A DNA stretch of 7,497 bases from Planctomycetota bacterium (GTDB lineage: Bacteria > Planctomycetota > UBA1135 > UBA2386): NCBI GenBank assembly GCA_947455805.1, contig CANGSN010000137.1, positions 1 through 7,497 on the forward strand, written 5' to 3'. The notes beneath the pieces were generated by a model. That model was given only the letters and a program-made list of their open reading frames with translations, was not told the DNA's origin and searched no databases. The first letter of the stretch is position 1. Each line of letters begins with the position of its first letter. Below are positions 1 through 5,626 of this stretch, piece after piece. The translations under genes were made by a program, and so were the position numbers.

Positions 1-385
1 CCTTGGTCATGTTGCGGATCTCGACGGGATACTGGCCCTCGCCGACCACGTCGCCGACCTCGAACGTCCATTTGAACTCGCGCGGCGACTTGGCCTGCAC
101 GTCCGGCTCACGGTCGACGCCGCGGCCGGGCGTCGGCGAGACCTCGCGGCCGTTGAACAACAGCCGCACGTCGCCGAGGTCGAAGTTCACGCGCACGTCG
201 TGGTCGTTCCAGATCTTGACCACGATGTCGATGCGGTCCTTCTTGTTGTAGGCCTTCAGCACGCTGACGCGCAGGCCGGCAGTCTGGAACTGCGGCAGCT
301 GCTCCGGCGAGGACTTGCAGCCAGCGGCGGCGAAGGAGACCAGGAGGGCGGAGAGGGCCAGGGTGGAGCGGGAGCGATCGAACAT
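1..385 (-). CDS. Putative lipoprotein, N-terminal part (runs off left edge)
   Basis: The reading frame starts at ATG 385-383 and stays open to the left edge, giving 128 complete codons with the C-terminus missing. Residues 1-22 form a lipoprotein-type signal peptide: basic start (MFDRSRS), hydrophobic core, then a lipobox-like A-A-G-C with the lipid-accepting Cys at 23. Lys follows the Cys. The mature part begins with a short polar tether and continues as alternating strands (for example RVSVLKAY, RIDIVVKIWND, FDLGDVRLLFNGRE), which suggests a small beta-sandwich of the kind found in bacterial envelope lipoproteins. I recognise no named family. The start is chosen because it puts the basic and hydrophobic segments in the correct order. 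No Shine-Dalgarno precedes it. A 14-base perfect palindrome lies just upstream. The gene is divergent from the DUF4397 gene. Function is unknown; export and lipidation are inferred from the signal peptide. Confidence 0.8.
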   Translation of the reverse strand, partial: MFDRSRSTLALSALLVSFAAAGCKSSPEQLPQFQTAGLRVSVLKAYNKKDRIDIVVKIWNDHDVRVNFDLGDVRLLFNGREVSPTPGRGVDREPDVQAKSPREFKWTFEVGDVVGEGQYPVEIRNMTK

Positions 386-395
386 GGGTGTAGTG

Positions 396-409
396 TCGCC
401 GTACGGCGA
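396..409. promoter_or_regulatory. Perfect 14-base palindrome upstream of the lipoprotein gene
   Basis: The sequence TCGCCGTACGGCGA equals its own reverse complement. It ends 11 bases upstream of the lipoprotein ATG, inside the divergent spacer. Its position and symmetry fit an operator for a dimeric regulator, or a leader hairpin if transcribed. No regulator is identified, and short GC-rich palindromes also arise by chance in DNA of this composition. Confidence 0.3.
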
Positions 410-452
410 AGGGGCGCGCAACAACGAGCTCGCCGGACGGACATTGCCGTGG

Positions 453-470
453 CGGTCACCGATGTGACCG
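453..470. promoter_or_regulatory. Inverted repeat CGGTCAC-N4-GTGACCG in divergent spacer
   Basis: Two perfect 7-base arms, CGGTCAC and GTGACCG, are separated by CGAT. The element lies near the upstream part of the 296-base spacer (386-681) between the lipoprotein gene and the DUF4397 gene, where a shared operator could act. Apart from this dyad and the one at 396-409 I see nothing supportable in the spacer: no convincing promoter boxes and no coding frame. A regulatory role is inference. Confidence 0.3.
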
Positions 471-681
471 GCGATCACGCCCGACGCCCGGCGAAGCGCT
501 CTTGCAGGGCTTCATTGCGCGGGTTCGCACAATCAGGGCGTGCGATCCCGCGCTGACATTTTCCGGGCTGATACGCCGCATCCATGGCGCCTCCAGACCA
601 CGAACAGCGCGCCGCCGAACAGGTCCTCTCTCCCTGGTCGGTCTCTTCCCACCACCACAACCACACGACCGCGACTCCACA

Positions 682-2304
682 ATGAACCTGTTCCGAAGCT
701 CGCTTGCAGCGCTCCTGCTGCTCGCCATCGTCCCTGCCCAAGACGCCAAGCTGACCGTCGTGCACGGCGTGCCCGGCCTGCCGGCCCCCGTGCAAGTCCT
801 CGCCAACGGCAACACGTTGTTCTCGTTCGACTACGGCGAACAACGAGGCCCGCTGTCGCTGCCGGCCGGCAGCTACGCGCTCGAAGTGCGCCTGAACGGC
901 ACCACGATCCTGAGCGCGAACGCCAACGTCGCCGCCGGCGCCGACTACGCCGCGATCGCCAACCTGAACGCGACCGGCACGGCGCAGCTGTCGCTGTTCC
1001 AGAACGGCCTCGTGCCGCCGACGCTGCCGGGCTCGCGCCTCTACGTCCGCCACACGGCGCAGGCGCCGGCCGTCGACATCGTGCTCGAGCAAAACGGTGC
1101 CCCGGTCGCGACCATCCCGAACGTCACCAACGGCCAGGAAGCCATCGCCGACGTCGCGCCGGGCACCTACTCGGTGCGCCTGAACCTCGCCGGCACCAGC
1201 ACGACCGCGTTCGGCCCGACGCCGATCGCGCTCGAGAACGGCAACGGTTACGCCGTGTTCGCCACCGGCGTCGCGCTGACGCCGTCGTTCCGCCTGCAGG
1301 TCGCGGGCGTGCCGCTGTGCTCGCGCGTCAACGTCGTGCACGGCATCCCAGGCCTGCCGGCGCCGGTCACGGTGACCGCGAATGGCAACTCGCTGTTCAC
1401 GTTCGACTACCGCGACATCCGCAACCAGCTGGTCGTGCCGCCCGGCACCTACGCGTTCGCGGTGCTGCTGAACGGCTCGCCGGTGCTGAACCGCACCGAC
1501 ACCGTGCAGCGTGGTGACGACGTCACCATCGTCGCGCACCTGAACAACGCCGGCGCCCCGACCCTGTCGGCGTTCGCCAACGACCTGAGCCCGCTGCCGG
1601 CGATCGCGTCGCGCCTGACGATCCGCCACCTGGCGCAGGCCCCGGCCGTCGACGTGGTCGCCACGCACAGCGGCGGCGCCGTCACCACGGTCCCGAACCT
1701 GACCAACGGCACCAGCGTCACCACCAACTACGGCATCGGCAACACGTCGGTCGACCTGCGTCCGGCGGGCACCAGCACGGTGGTCTTCGGCCCGCTCGGC
1801 TTCCGCGCGGCGATCAACGTCAGCTACCAGTTCATCGCGGTCGGCAGCCTCGCCGGCGGCACCTTCGACGTGCTGTCGCTGCAGCGCGACCTGACCCCGG
1901 CGGTCCCCGCCGAGATCACCACGACGACCGGCGGCTGGAACTGCGGCCCGAGCATCAGCGCGGTCCCGGCGAACTTCGCCTACGGCCAGAGCTTCCTCGT
2001 GCGCGCCACCAACGCCGATCCGAACGCGATGGCGATCGTGCAGTTCGGCACCAGCAACACGAGCTTCAACGGCGTGCCGCTGCCGGTGTCGCTGGCCAAC
2101 GCCGGCGCGCCCGGCTGCTTCCTGAACATCAACTTCGTCGCCGCGGTGCCGGCGATGGCCAATCCTGCCGGCATCGTGAACTTCGAGTTCACCGTCCCGC
2201 GCGCGGTGTTCGGCCTGGTGCTGCCGGGCTACTTCCAGATCGGCACGACGACGGCGAGCAACCCGCTCGGCCTGCGCACGACCGACTGGCTCGAGCTGCG
2301 CTGA
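682..2304 (+). CDS. Secreted protein with two tandem DUF4397 domains and a C-terminal beta module
   Basis: The protein has 540 residues. Residues 1-19 are a classical signal peptide (MNLFRSS, Leu/Ala core, cleavage near VPA|Q). Four units follow, anchored at H28, H124, H220 and H316, exactly 96 residues apart. Odd units carry VVHG-(V/I)-PGLPAPV; even units carry RH-x-AQAPAVD. Later in each unit come a PxG turn and strand motifs (for example PAGSYAL, PGTYSV). These match DUF4397, a beta-sandwich domain common in exported bacterial proteins, present here twice. A C-terminal region (about 425-540, with C479) resembles a recurrent terminal module of secreted planctomycetal proteins; that is from memory. 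The frame remains open upstream to 502, but ATG 682 is preferred because it begins the signal peptide. Its leader is C/A-rich with no Shine-Dalgarno. An extracellular structural or adhesive role is possible but unproven; no catalytic motif is visible. Confidence 0.9.
   Translation: MNLFRSSLAALLLLAIVPAQDAKLTVVHGVPGLPAPVQVLANGNTLFSFDYGEQRGPLSLPAGSYALEVRLNGTTILSANANVAAGADYAAIANLNATGTAQLSLFQNGLVPPTLPGSRLYVRHTAQAPAVDIVLEQNGAPVATIPNVTNGQEAIADVAPGTYSVRLNLAGTSTTAFGPTPIALENGNGYAVFATGVALTPSFRLQVAGVPLCSRVNVVHGIPGLPAPVTVTANGNSLFTFDYRDIRNQLVVPPGTYAFAVLLNGSPVLNRTDTVQRGDDVTIVAHLNNAGAPTLSAFANDLSPLPAIASRLTIRHLAQAPAVDVVATHSGGAVTTVPNLTNGTSVTTNYGIGNTSVDLRPAGTSTVVFGPLGFRAAINVSYQFIAVGSLAGGTFDVLSLQRDLTPAVPAEITTTTGGWNCGPSISAVPANFAYGQSFLVRATNADPNAMAIVQFGTSNTSFNGVPLPVSLANAGAPGCFLNINFVAAVPAMANPAGIVNFEFTVPRAVFGLVLPGYFQIGTTTASNPLGLRTTDWLELR
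745..1896 (+). repeat. Four in-frame 288-base units (96 residues each) in the DUF4397 protein
   Basis: Unit starts taken six residues before each anchor His fall at 745, 1033, 1321 and 1609, equally spaced by 288 bases. By hand, gapless comparison gives roughly half identical residues between units 1 and 3 and about one third between units 2 and 4. Units 1 and 2 share only the fold-defining positions. This pattern points to an old half-domain duplication followed by a later duplication of the two-unit, 192-residue cassette. Confidence 0.85.
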
Positions 2305-2312
2305 ACACCGAC

Positions 2313-2336
2313 GGACCGCGCGCTTGAGCGCGGTCC
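2313..2336 (+). terminator. 9-bp perfect stem-loop after the DUF4397 gene
   Basis: The arms GGACCGCGC and GCGCGGTCC pair perfectly around the loop GCTTGA, beginning nine bases after the stop codon. The position fits a transcription terminator, but the bases that follow (CGGAGCGAAACC) contain no T-tract. It may therefore be an RNA-stabilising or attenuating hairpin rather than a standard intrinsic terminator. It is the first of several consecutive stem-loops in this spacer. Confidence 0.5.
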
Positions 2337-2349
2337 CGGAGCGAAACCG

Positions 2350-2375
2350 GGCCGGTGGCATGGCCGTCACCGGCC
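2350..2375 (+). other. 8-bp stem-loop in the spacer before the small secreted protein
   Basis: Arms GGCCGGTG and CACCGGCC are exact reverse complements, enclosing a ten-base loop. Between this and the hairpin at 2313-2336 lies a smaller one (CCCGG, 7-base loop, CCGGG at 2335-2351) that shares two bases with each neighbour. Another follows at 2391-2406 (GTCGCC, loop TTTG, GGCGGC, one T-G wobble). The role is unknown; see the finding on 2305-2438. Confidence 0.35.
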
Positions 2376-2412
2376 GCGCACCGCTCGGGCGTCGCCTTTG
2401 GGCGGCACCCCT

Positions 2413-2437
2413 GTGGTCGATGCCTGGGCACGACCAC
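2413..2437 (+). promoter_or_regulatory. Hairpin abutting the start codon of the small secreted protein
   Basis: Arms GTGGTCG (2413-2419) and CGACCAC (2431-2437) pair perfectly. Inside them TGC and GCA can pair around a CTGG tetraloop, leaving one bulged A at 2420. Only one base separates the hairpin from ATG 2439, so in mRNA it would occupy the place where a ribosome loads. Translation control by this structure is an inference; no ligand or partner is apparent. Confidence 0.4.
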
Positions 2438-2438
2438 C

Positions 2439-2786
2439 ATGCGTAACCTGCTTCGCTCCGCTGCCGCCGCGCTGGCCCTCTTCACGGCCTTGGGTGGCGC
2501 GAACTCCGACGCCACTCCCGGCGAACGCGAACTGTTGGCCAACTTCGGCGACGTGGCCGTCGTCGGGCGCCTCGACGTGCAGCTCCCGGCGCGCATCGTC
2601 GCCGTCGAACCGTGCCCAGCGGCGTCGTTCACGCACCGAGGCCAGCGGCACGAGGTTCCCGCCGAGCTCGCGGCGAACGGCTCGGACCTGCGCCTCGTGC
2701 GCGTCGCCCACGCCGGCGGCGAAGGCACGCTGCTGGTGCGCACGAGCGCCGATGCGGTGAGCCTGCCGGCGGCGCCCCTGCGCTGA
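2439..2786 (+). CDS. Small secreted protein of unknown function
   Basis: The protein has 115 residues. It begins with a clear signal peptide: MRNLLRS, an Ala/Leu-rich core to about residue 18, and cleavage plausible after G-G-A at 21. The mature part of about 94 residues has one Cys (in EPCPAAS) and alternating hydrophobic segments (VAVVGRLDVQL, ARIVAVEP, LRLVRVAHA, GTLLVRTSA), suggesting a small beta-rich domain. I do not recognise a family. The frame is open upstream to 2355, but the Met at 2439 is chosen because the signal peptide starts there and the extra N-terminal residues look non-coding. It lies 134 bases downstream of the DUF4397 gene on the same strand, behind a chain of hairpins, and ends nine bases from the convergent galactokinase stop. 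No Shine-Dalgarno is present. Confidence 0.7.
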   Translation: MRNLLRSAAAALALFTALGGANSDATPGERELLANFGDVAVVGRLDVQLPARIVAVEPCPAASFTHRGQRHEVPAELAANGSDLRLVRVAHAGGEGTLLVRTSADAVSLPAAPLR

Positions 2787-2791
2787 GGGGC
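2774..2791. terminator. Short stem-loop over the convergent stops of the small gene and galK
   Basis: GCCCCT and AGGGGC form a 6-bp stem with a six-base loop that contains most of the TGA of the small secreted gene. Only nine bases separate the two convergent stop codons here, so any terminator must overlap coding sequence. No T-tract follows on either strand, which makes function uncertain. Confidence 0.3.
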
Positions 2792-2795
2792 CGCG

Positions 2796-3980
2796 TCAGA
2801 AGATCTCGCCCGGCCCGGGCCCGCTGCGCAGCAGGTCGAAGCCGGCGTCGACGCCGAAGCGCTGGCGGAACGCGGCACCGACCGCCTGCTGCACCAACTC
2901 GGCCGCCCCGGGCCGGACCAGCGCGATCGCGCACCCGCCGAAACCCGCGCCGGTGAGCCGTGCGCCGAACACCCCTTCGCAAGCGCACGCCGCAGCGGTG
3001 ATGACGTCGAGCTCGTCGCAGCTGACCTCGTAGTCGACCGCCGTCGAGCGATGGCTCTCGCTGAGCTTCTTGCCGAGCGCCTCGTAGTCGTGGCGGCGCA
3101 GCGCGACGGCGCCGGCGCGCGTGCGCGCCATCTCGGTGACCACGTGCCGCGCGCGCCGCAGCGACACCGGGTCCATCGCCGAACGCGCCGTCGCCAGGTC
3201 GTTCTCGTCGTAGAGGGCGAGATGCGGCAGATCGCGCGCGTGCGTGCGCAGGATCTCGTGCGCCGTCGCGCACTGCGCCACGCGTTCGTTGAAGCCGCTC
3301 TTCGCCAGGTGGCGCGGCTTCTTGGTGTCGAGCACGAGCACTTCGCACGCCGCCGGATCGAACGGCACGTGCTCCCAGCGCGGACCGGCGCAGTGCAGCA
3401 GCAGCACCTGGCCGGCGCGCCCCAGCGCCGACGCGAACTGGTCCATGATGCCGCAGCGCACGCCGACGAAACCGGTCTCGGCGCGGTGCGCCAGCAGGGC
3501 GATCTGCTGCCGTTCGAGCCGCGTCTGGTGCAGCGCGTCGAGCGCGATCGCGGTCACCACCTCGATCGCCGCCGACGACGACAGCCCCGACGCCATCGGC
3601 AGGTCGCCGGCGTAGACCGCGTCGAAGCCAGCACTCAGGCCCAACTGCTGCTGGAAGCCGTGCCAGACGCCGAGCGGATAGCCCGCCCACGCCAGCTCCG
3701 GCCGGGTGCGTTCGCCGACGTCGGCGGCGGCGACGTCGATGGCCTGCGGCTGGTCGACGCTGCGCAGTCGGATGCGGCCGTCGTCGCGCGCCCGGATGGC
3801 CAGGTAGATGCCGCGGTCGACGGCCATCGGCAGCACGTCGCCGCCGTTGTAGTCGAGGTGCGCGCCGAGCAGGTTGATGCGGCCGGGGGCGAAGAAGCGG
3901 CGGAACGGCGCCCCGCCGAACTCGGTGCGGAAGCGCGCACCGATGGCATCGAGCATTCGGGAGCGGGGCGATGCGTGCAT
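2796..3980 (-). CDS. galK: Galactokinase (GHMP kinase family)
   Basis: This 394-residue enzyme of normal family length would phosphorylate galactose to galactose-1-phosphate with ATP in the Leloir pathway. All three GHMP motifs are present: motif 1 at 31-47 (APGRINLLGAHLDYNGG), the phosphate-binding loop at 128-138 (PMASGLSSSAA) and motif 3 at 341-351 (RLTGAGFGGCA). The catalytic Asp is D180 in CGIMDQF; R34, H41 and D43 match conserved active-site positions. Two sugar contacts differ from the classical enzyme: the Glu of GEHTDYN is Ala40, and the Tyr equivalent to human Tyr236 is Phe230 (SGFNERVAQC). The enzyme may belong to a divergent subfamily or prefer another sugar. A later Met (residue 9, base 3956) is an alternative start. 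No Shine-Dalgarno, and no other Leloir gene is in the window. It is divergent from the PPIase gene. Confidence 0.94.
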   Translation of the reverse strand: MHASPRSRMLDAIGARFRTEFGGAPFRRFFAPGRINLLGAHLDYNGGDVLPMAVDRGIYLAIRARDDGRIRLRSVDQPQAIDVAAADVGERTRPELAWAGYPLGVWHGFQQQLGLSAGFDAVYAGDLPMASGLSSSAAIEVVTAIALDALHQTRLERQQIALLAHRAETGFVGVRCGIMDQFASALGRAGQVLLLHCAGPRWEHVPFDPAACEVLVLDTKKPRHLAKSGFNERVAQCATAHEILRTHARDLPHLALYDENDLATARSAMDPVSLRRARHVVTEMARTRAGAVALRRHDYEALGKKLSESHRSTAVDYEVSCDELDVITAAACACEGVFGARLTGAGFGGCAIALVRPGAAELVQQAVGAAFRQRFGVDAGFDLLRSGPGPGEIF

Positions 3981-3989
3981 GCGTTCGGT

Positions 3990-4012
3990 GCGCGGTCCGA
4001 CCGGTCCCGCGC
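3990..4012. promoter_or_regulatory. Dyad upstream of galK
   Basis: GCGCGG and CCGCGC form a 6-bp inverted repeat around an 11-base loop that itself holds most of the palindrome GACCGGTC (3999-4006). It lies about ten bases upstream of the galK start, in the 176-base divergent spacer with the PPIase gene. The spacer also contains CGGAGCTCCG (4051-4060) and a 7-bp repeat CGCCGGA/TCCGGCG (4032-4063). A regulatory role is inferred only from position and symmetry. Confidence 0.25.
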
Positions 4013-4156
4013 GTCCCGCATCGAACCTGCCCGCCGGATCGCGTTCAAGGCGGAGCTCCGGCGACCCGACGAGAGGCTGCGCGCGCGCTTTCGGAGTTAC
4101 GGCTCCTGGCAGCCGTGGTATCTAGCCGCGCTCGCGCCCACCGCACGAATCCGCCG

Positions 4157-5278
4157 ATGCCAATGCTCCTTCGCTCGTCGCCCCTGCTCGTCGCCGTGGC
4201 GTTCGCCGCCATGCTGTCGGCCCAAGAGACCCCGCCGGCCGGATCCGCAGCGACCGCACCCGCCGCCGCGACGGCACCCGCCGTCAGGCCGCAAGCCGCG
4301 CAACCGCACTTCCGCGCGCTGCACTGGCCCGCCGACAAGGACGCCGCGATCGCCGTCGTGGGCACGCGCACGCTGACGCTGACCGATCTCGTCGACCACC
4401 TCGACGGGCGCCACCACCCGGGCTTCAAGGAAGCGCTGACGGTGACGCCGACGGTCGAGGCGATGCTGCGCTCCGACCTGATGGCGCCGTGGGTGCGCCA
4501 CTTCGCCGACCTCGAGGCGATGCGGCAGGTGTTCGCCGACGAGCTGAAGGACGGCAAGAAGCTCGAGGAAGTGACCAGCGGCGTGCTGAAGAAGAACTTC
4601 CAGGCCTACCTCGACAGCTACGTGCAGAGCCTGAAGGAACAGGGCCGCCCGACCGAGCTGAGCCAGCGCCGCGTCAACCTGCTGCTCGCCGACTACCAGC
4701 TGCGCAATGGCCTCGCCAACGAGATCCAGGGCATGCTCGACTTCCTCGAGCCCGGCGAGTGGTCGCGCGGCCAGCTGCAGGAGTTCTTCAACGACAACGC
4801 GCGCGCGTTCGGCGGCCAGGTGACCATCGAACACATCCTGGTGCAGCACCGCGACGCCGGCACCGGCCTGCTGCTGCGCGAAGAGGGCATCGCCCGCGCC
4901 AACGAGCGCCTGGCACAGATCAAGGCGCGGCTGAAGCCGGACGGCAGCAACTTCGAGGAGATCGCACGCCTCTACAGCGAGGACCAGAAGACGGCACCCG
5001 AAGGCGGGCGCCTCGGCGCGCTGCACCGCTACGACGACCGCATGCCGGCCGTGCTCTGCCGCCGCGCCTGGGAACTGCTCGACGGCCAGGTGAGCCTCGA
5101 GCCGGTCGAAACGCAGTACGGCTTCCACCTGGTGAAGCGCGTCGACTTCGCCCAGCAGATCTTCATCCTGTTCACCGACGACGCGATCCCCTCGATCAAG
5201 ATCGTGATGCGCCGCGCCAAGCAGGAGGACCGCATGCTCGGCGCCCGCGCCAAGGCCGGCGTGCGCCTGATGCTGTGA
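4157..5278 (+). CDS. Secreted parvulin-type peptidyl-prolyl cis-trans isomerase (SurA/PrsA-like)
   Basis: The protein has 373 residues. Residues 1-22 are a signal peptide (MPMLLRSS, hydrophobic core, cleavage LSA|Q). An Ala/Pro-rich linker follows to about 50. Residues about 60-218 are mostly helical, opening with AVVGTRTLTLTDLVDHL, which resembles the N-terminal region of SurA-type chaperones. The parvulin domain spans about 220-330: IEHILV with H226, SEDQKTAPEGGRLG with the GG-x-LG turn at 283-287, and PVETQYGFHLVK with H324. Both histidines of the parvulin fold are present. A charged tail of about 40 residues ends the protein. The likely role is folding of exported proteins in the periplasm. 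ATG 4157 starts the signal peptide; Met 3 is an alternative. The leader lacks a Shine-Dalgarno. It ends nine bases from the convergent DUF1294 gene. Confidence 0.9.
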   Translation: MPMLLRSSPLLVAVAFAAMLSAQETPPAGSAATAPAAATAPAVRPQAAQPHFRALHWPADKDAAIAVVGTRTLTLTDLVDHLDGRHHPGFKEALTVTPTVEAMLRSDLMAPWVRHFADLEAMRQVFADELKDGKKLEEVTSGVLKKNFQAYLDSYVQSLKEQGRPTELSQRRVNLLLADYQLRNGLANEIQGMLDFLEPGEWSRGQLQEFFNDNARAFGGQVTIEHILVQHRDAGTGLLLREEGIARANERLAQIKARLKPDGSNFEEIARLYSEDQKTAPEGGRLGALHRYDDRMPAVLCRRAWELLDGQVSLEPVETQYGFHLVKRVDFAQQIFILFTDDAIPSIKIVMRRAKQEDRMLGARAKAGVRLML

Positions 5279-5290
5279 GCGGCTCGCTCA
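5276..5290. terminator. Inverted repeat made of the two convergent stop codons
   Basis: TGAGCG-GCT-CGCTCA is a perfect 6-bp inverted repeat. Its left end is the TGA of the PPIase gene and its right end is the reverse-complement TGA of the DUF1294 gene, so one element contains both stops. It could end transcription in both directions, but the stem is short and has no T-tract. Confidence 0.3.
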
Positions 5291-5557
5291 ACGCAGCGAC
5301 AGCCAGACCAGCAGCCAGAACGGGTTGACGATCGTCCACAGGATCGCCCAGCGGCGGAAGGACGCCTTCACGGTCTTGTGCCGGAACAACGACATCGCGA
5401 GCCAGCAGCCGACCCAGCCGGTGGCGAACAGGAACCACAGCAGCGTGCGTTCGGGCACGCGCCGGCCTTGCCGTCCGGCGCGCCACTTGTCCCAGCCGTA
5501 GACGGGAACGGCGACGAGATTGACGAGCACCACGAGGCCCCAGGCCAGTTCGAGCAT
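5288..5557 (-). CDS. DUF1294 family small membrane protein
   Basis: The protein has 89 residues and three predicted membrane segments, about 2-20, 39-58 and 70-88. The central DUF1294 signature is clear: YGWDKWRAGRQGRRVPERTL (20-39), a Gly/Trp-containing second helix (ATGWVGCWLAMSLF), and RHKTVKASF (59-67). The length is typical of the single-domain form; other members are fused to a cold-shock domain, which is absent here. The biochemical function of the family is unknown. The basic loop between helices 1 and 2 suggests it faces the cytoplasm. The start at 5557 is followed directly by the first membrane helix. No Shine-Dalgarno precedes it, but a 13-base palindrome (CCGCAT-G-ATGCGG, 5560-5572) lies two bases upstream. 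It is divergent from the threonine dehydratase gene, with 69 bases between the starts. Confidence 0.9.
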   Translation of the reverse strand: MLELAWGLVVLVNLVAVPVYGWDKWRAGRQGRRVPERTLLWFLFATGWVGCWLAMSLFRHKTVKASFRRWAILWTIVNPFWLLVWLSLR

Positions 5558-5626
5558 GGCCGCATGATGCGGACGGCGGGCCCCTGCAGCAACGCGCCAG
5601 CGCGCTCGCTACGCTGCCGCCCCGCA

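Noticed and set aside
553..581. CTGACA followed 17 bases later by CCGCAT as a promoter for the DUF4397 gene
   Set aside because: The -35-like box is good but the -10 position has no TA-rich element.
502..681. N-terminal extension of the DUF4397 protein by 60 codons
   Set aside because: It would bury the signal peptide. The extra residues are Arg/Pro-rich and look like translated spacer.
475..2370. A 631-codon open frame on the minus strand across the DUF4397 gene
   Set aside because: Its translation is an Arg/Gly/Val/Asp/His-rich string with no domain, as expected from the antisense frame of a very high-GC gene. The plus strand has a signal peptide, periodic repeats and a recognised domain.
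4097..4124. Possible promoter TTACGG-16-TATCTA upstream of the PPIase gene
   Set aside because: The spacing is acceptable, but the -35 box matches the consensus at only two bases and the -10 box at three. Too weak to list, although the TG before the -10-like box is suggestive.
3051..4376. A 441-codon plus-strand open frame opposite galactokinase
   Set aside because: It is rich in Arg, His, Gln and Ala with no motif, and galactokinase on the other strand is unambiguous. It also runs on into the PPIase gene in the wrong frame.
5378..5626. N-terminal extension of threonine dehydratase by up to 83 codons
   Set aside because: The extension overlaps the DUF1294 gene on the other strand and has no protein-like character. 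The family N-terminus starts at the Met encoded at 5627.
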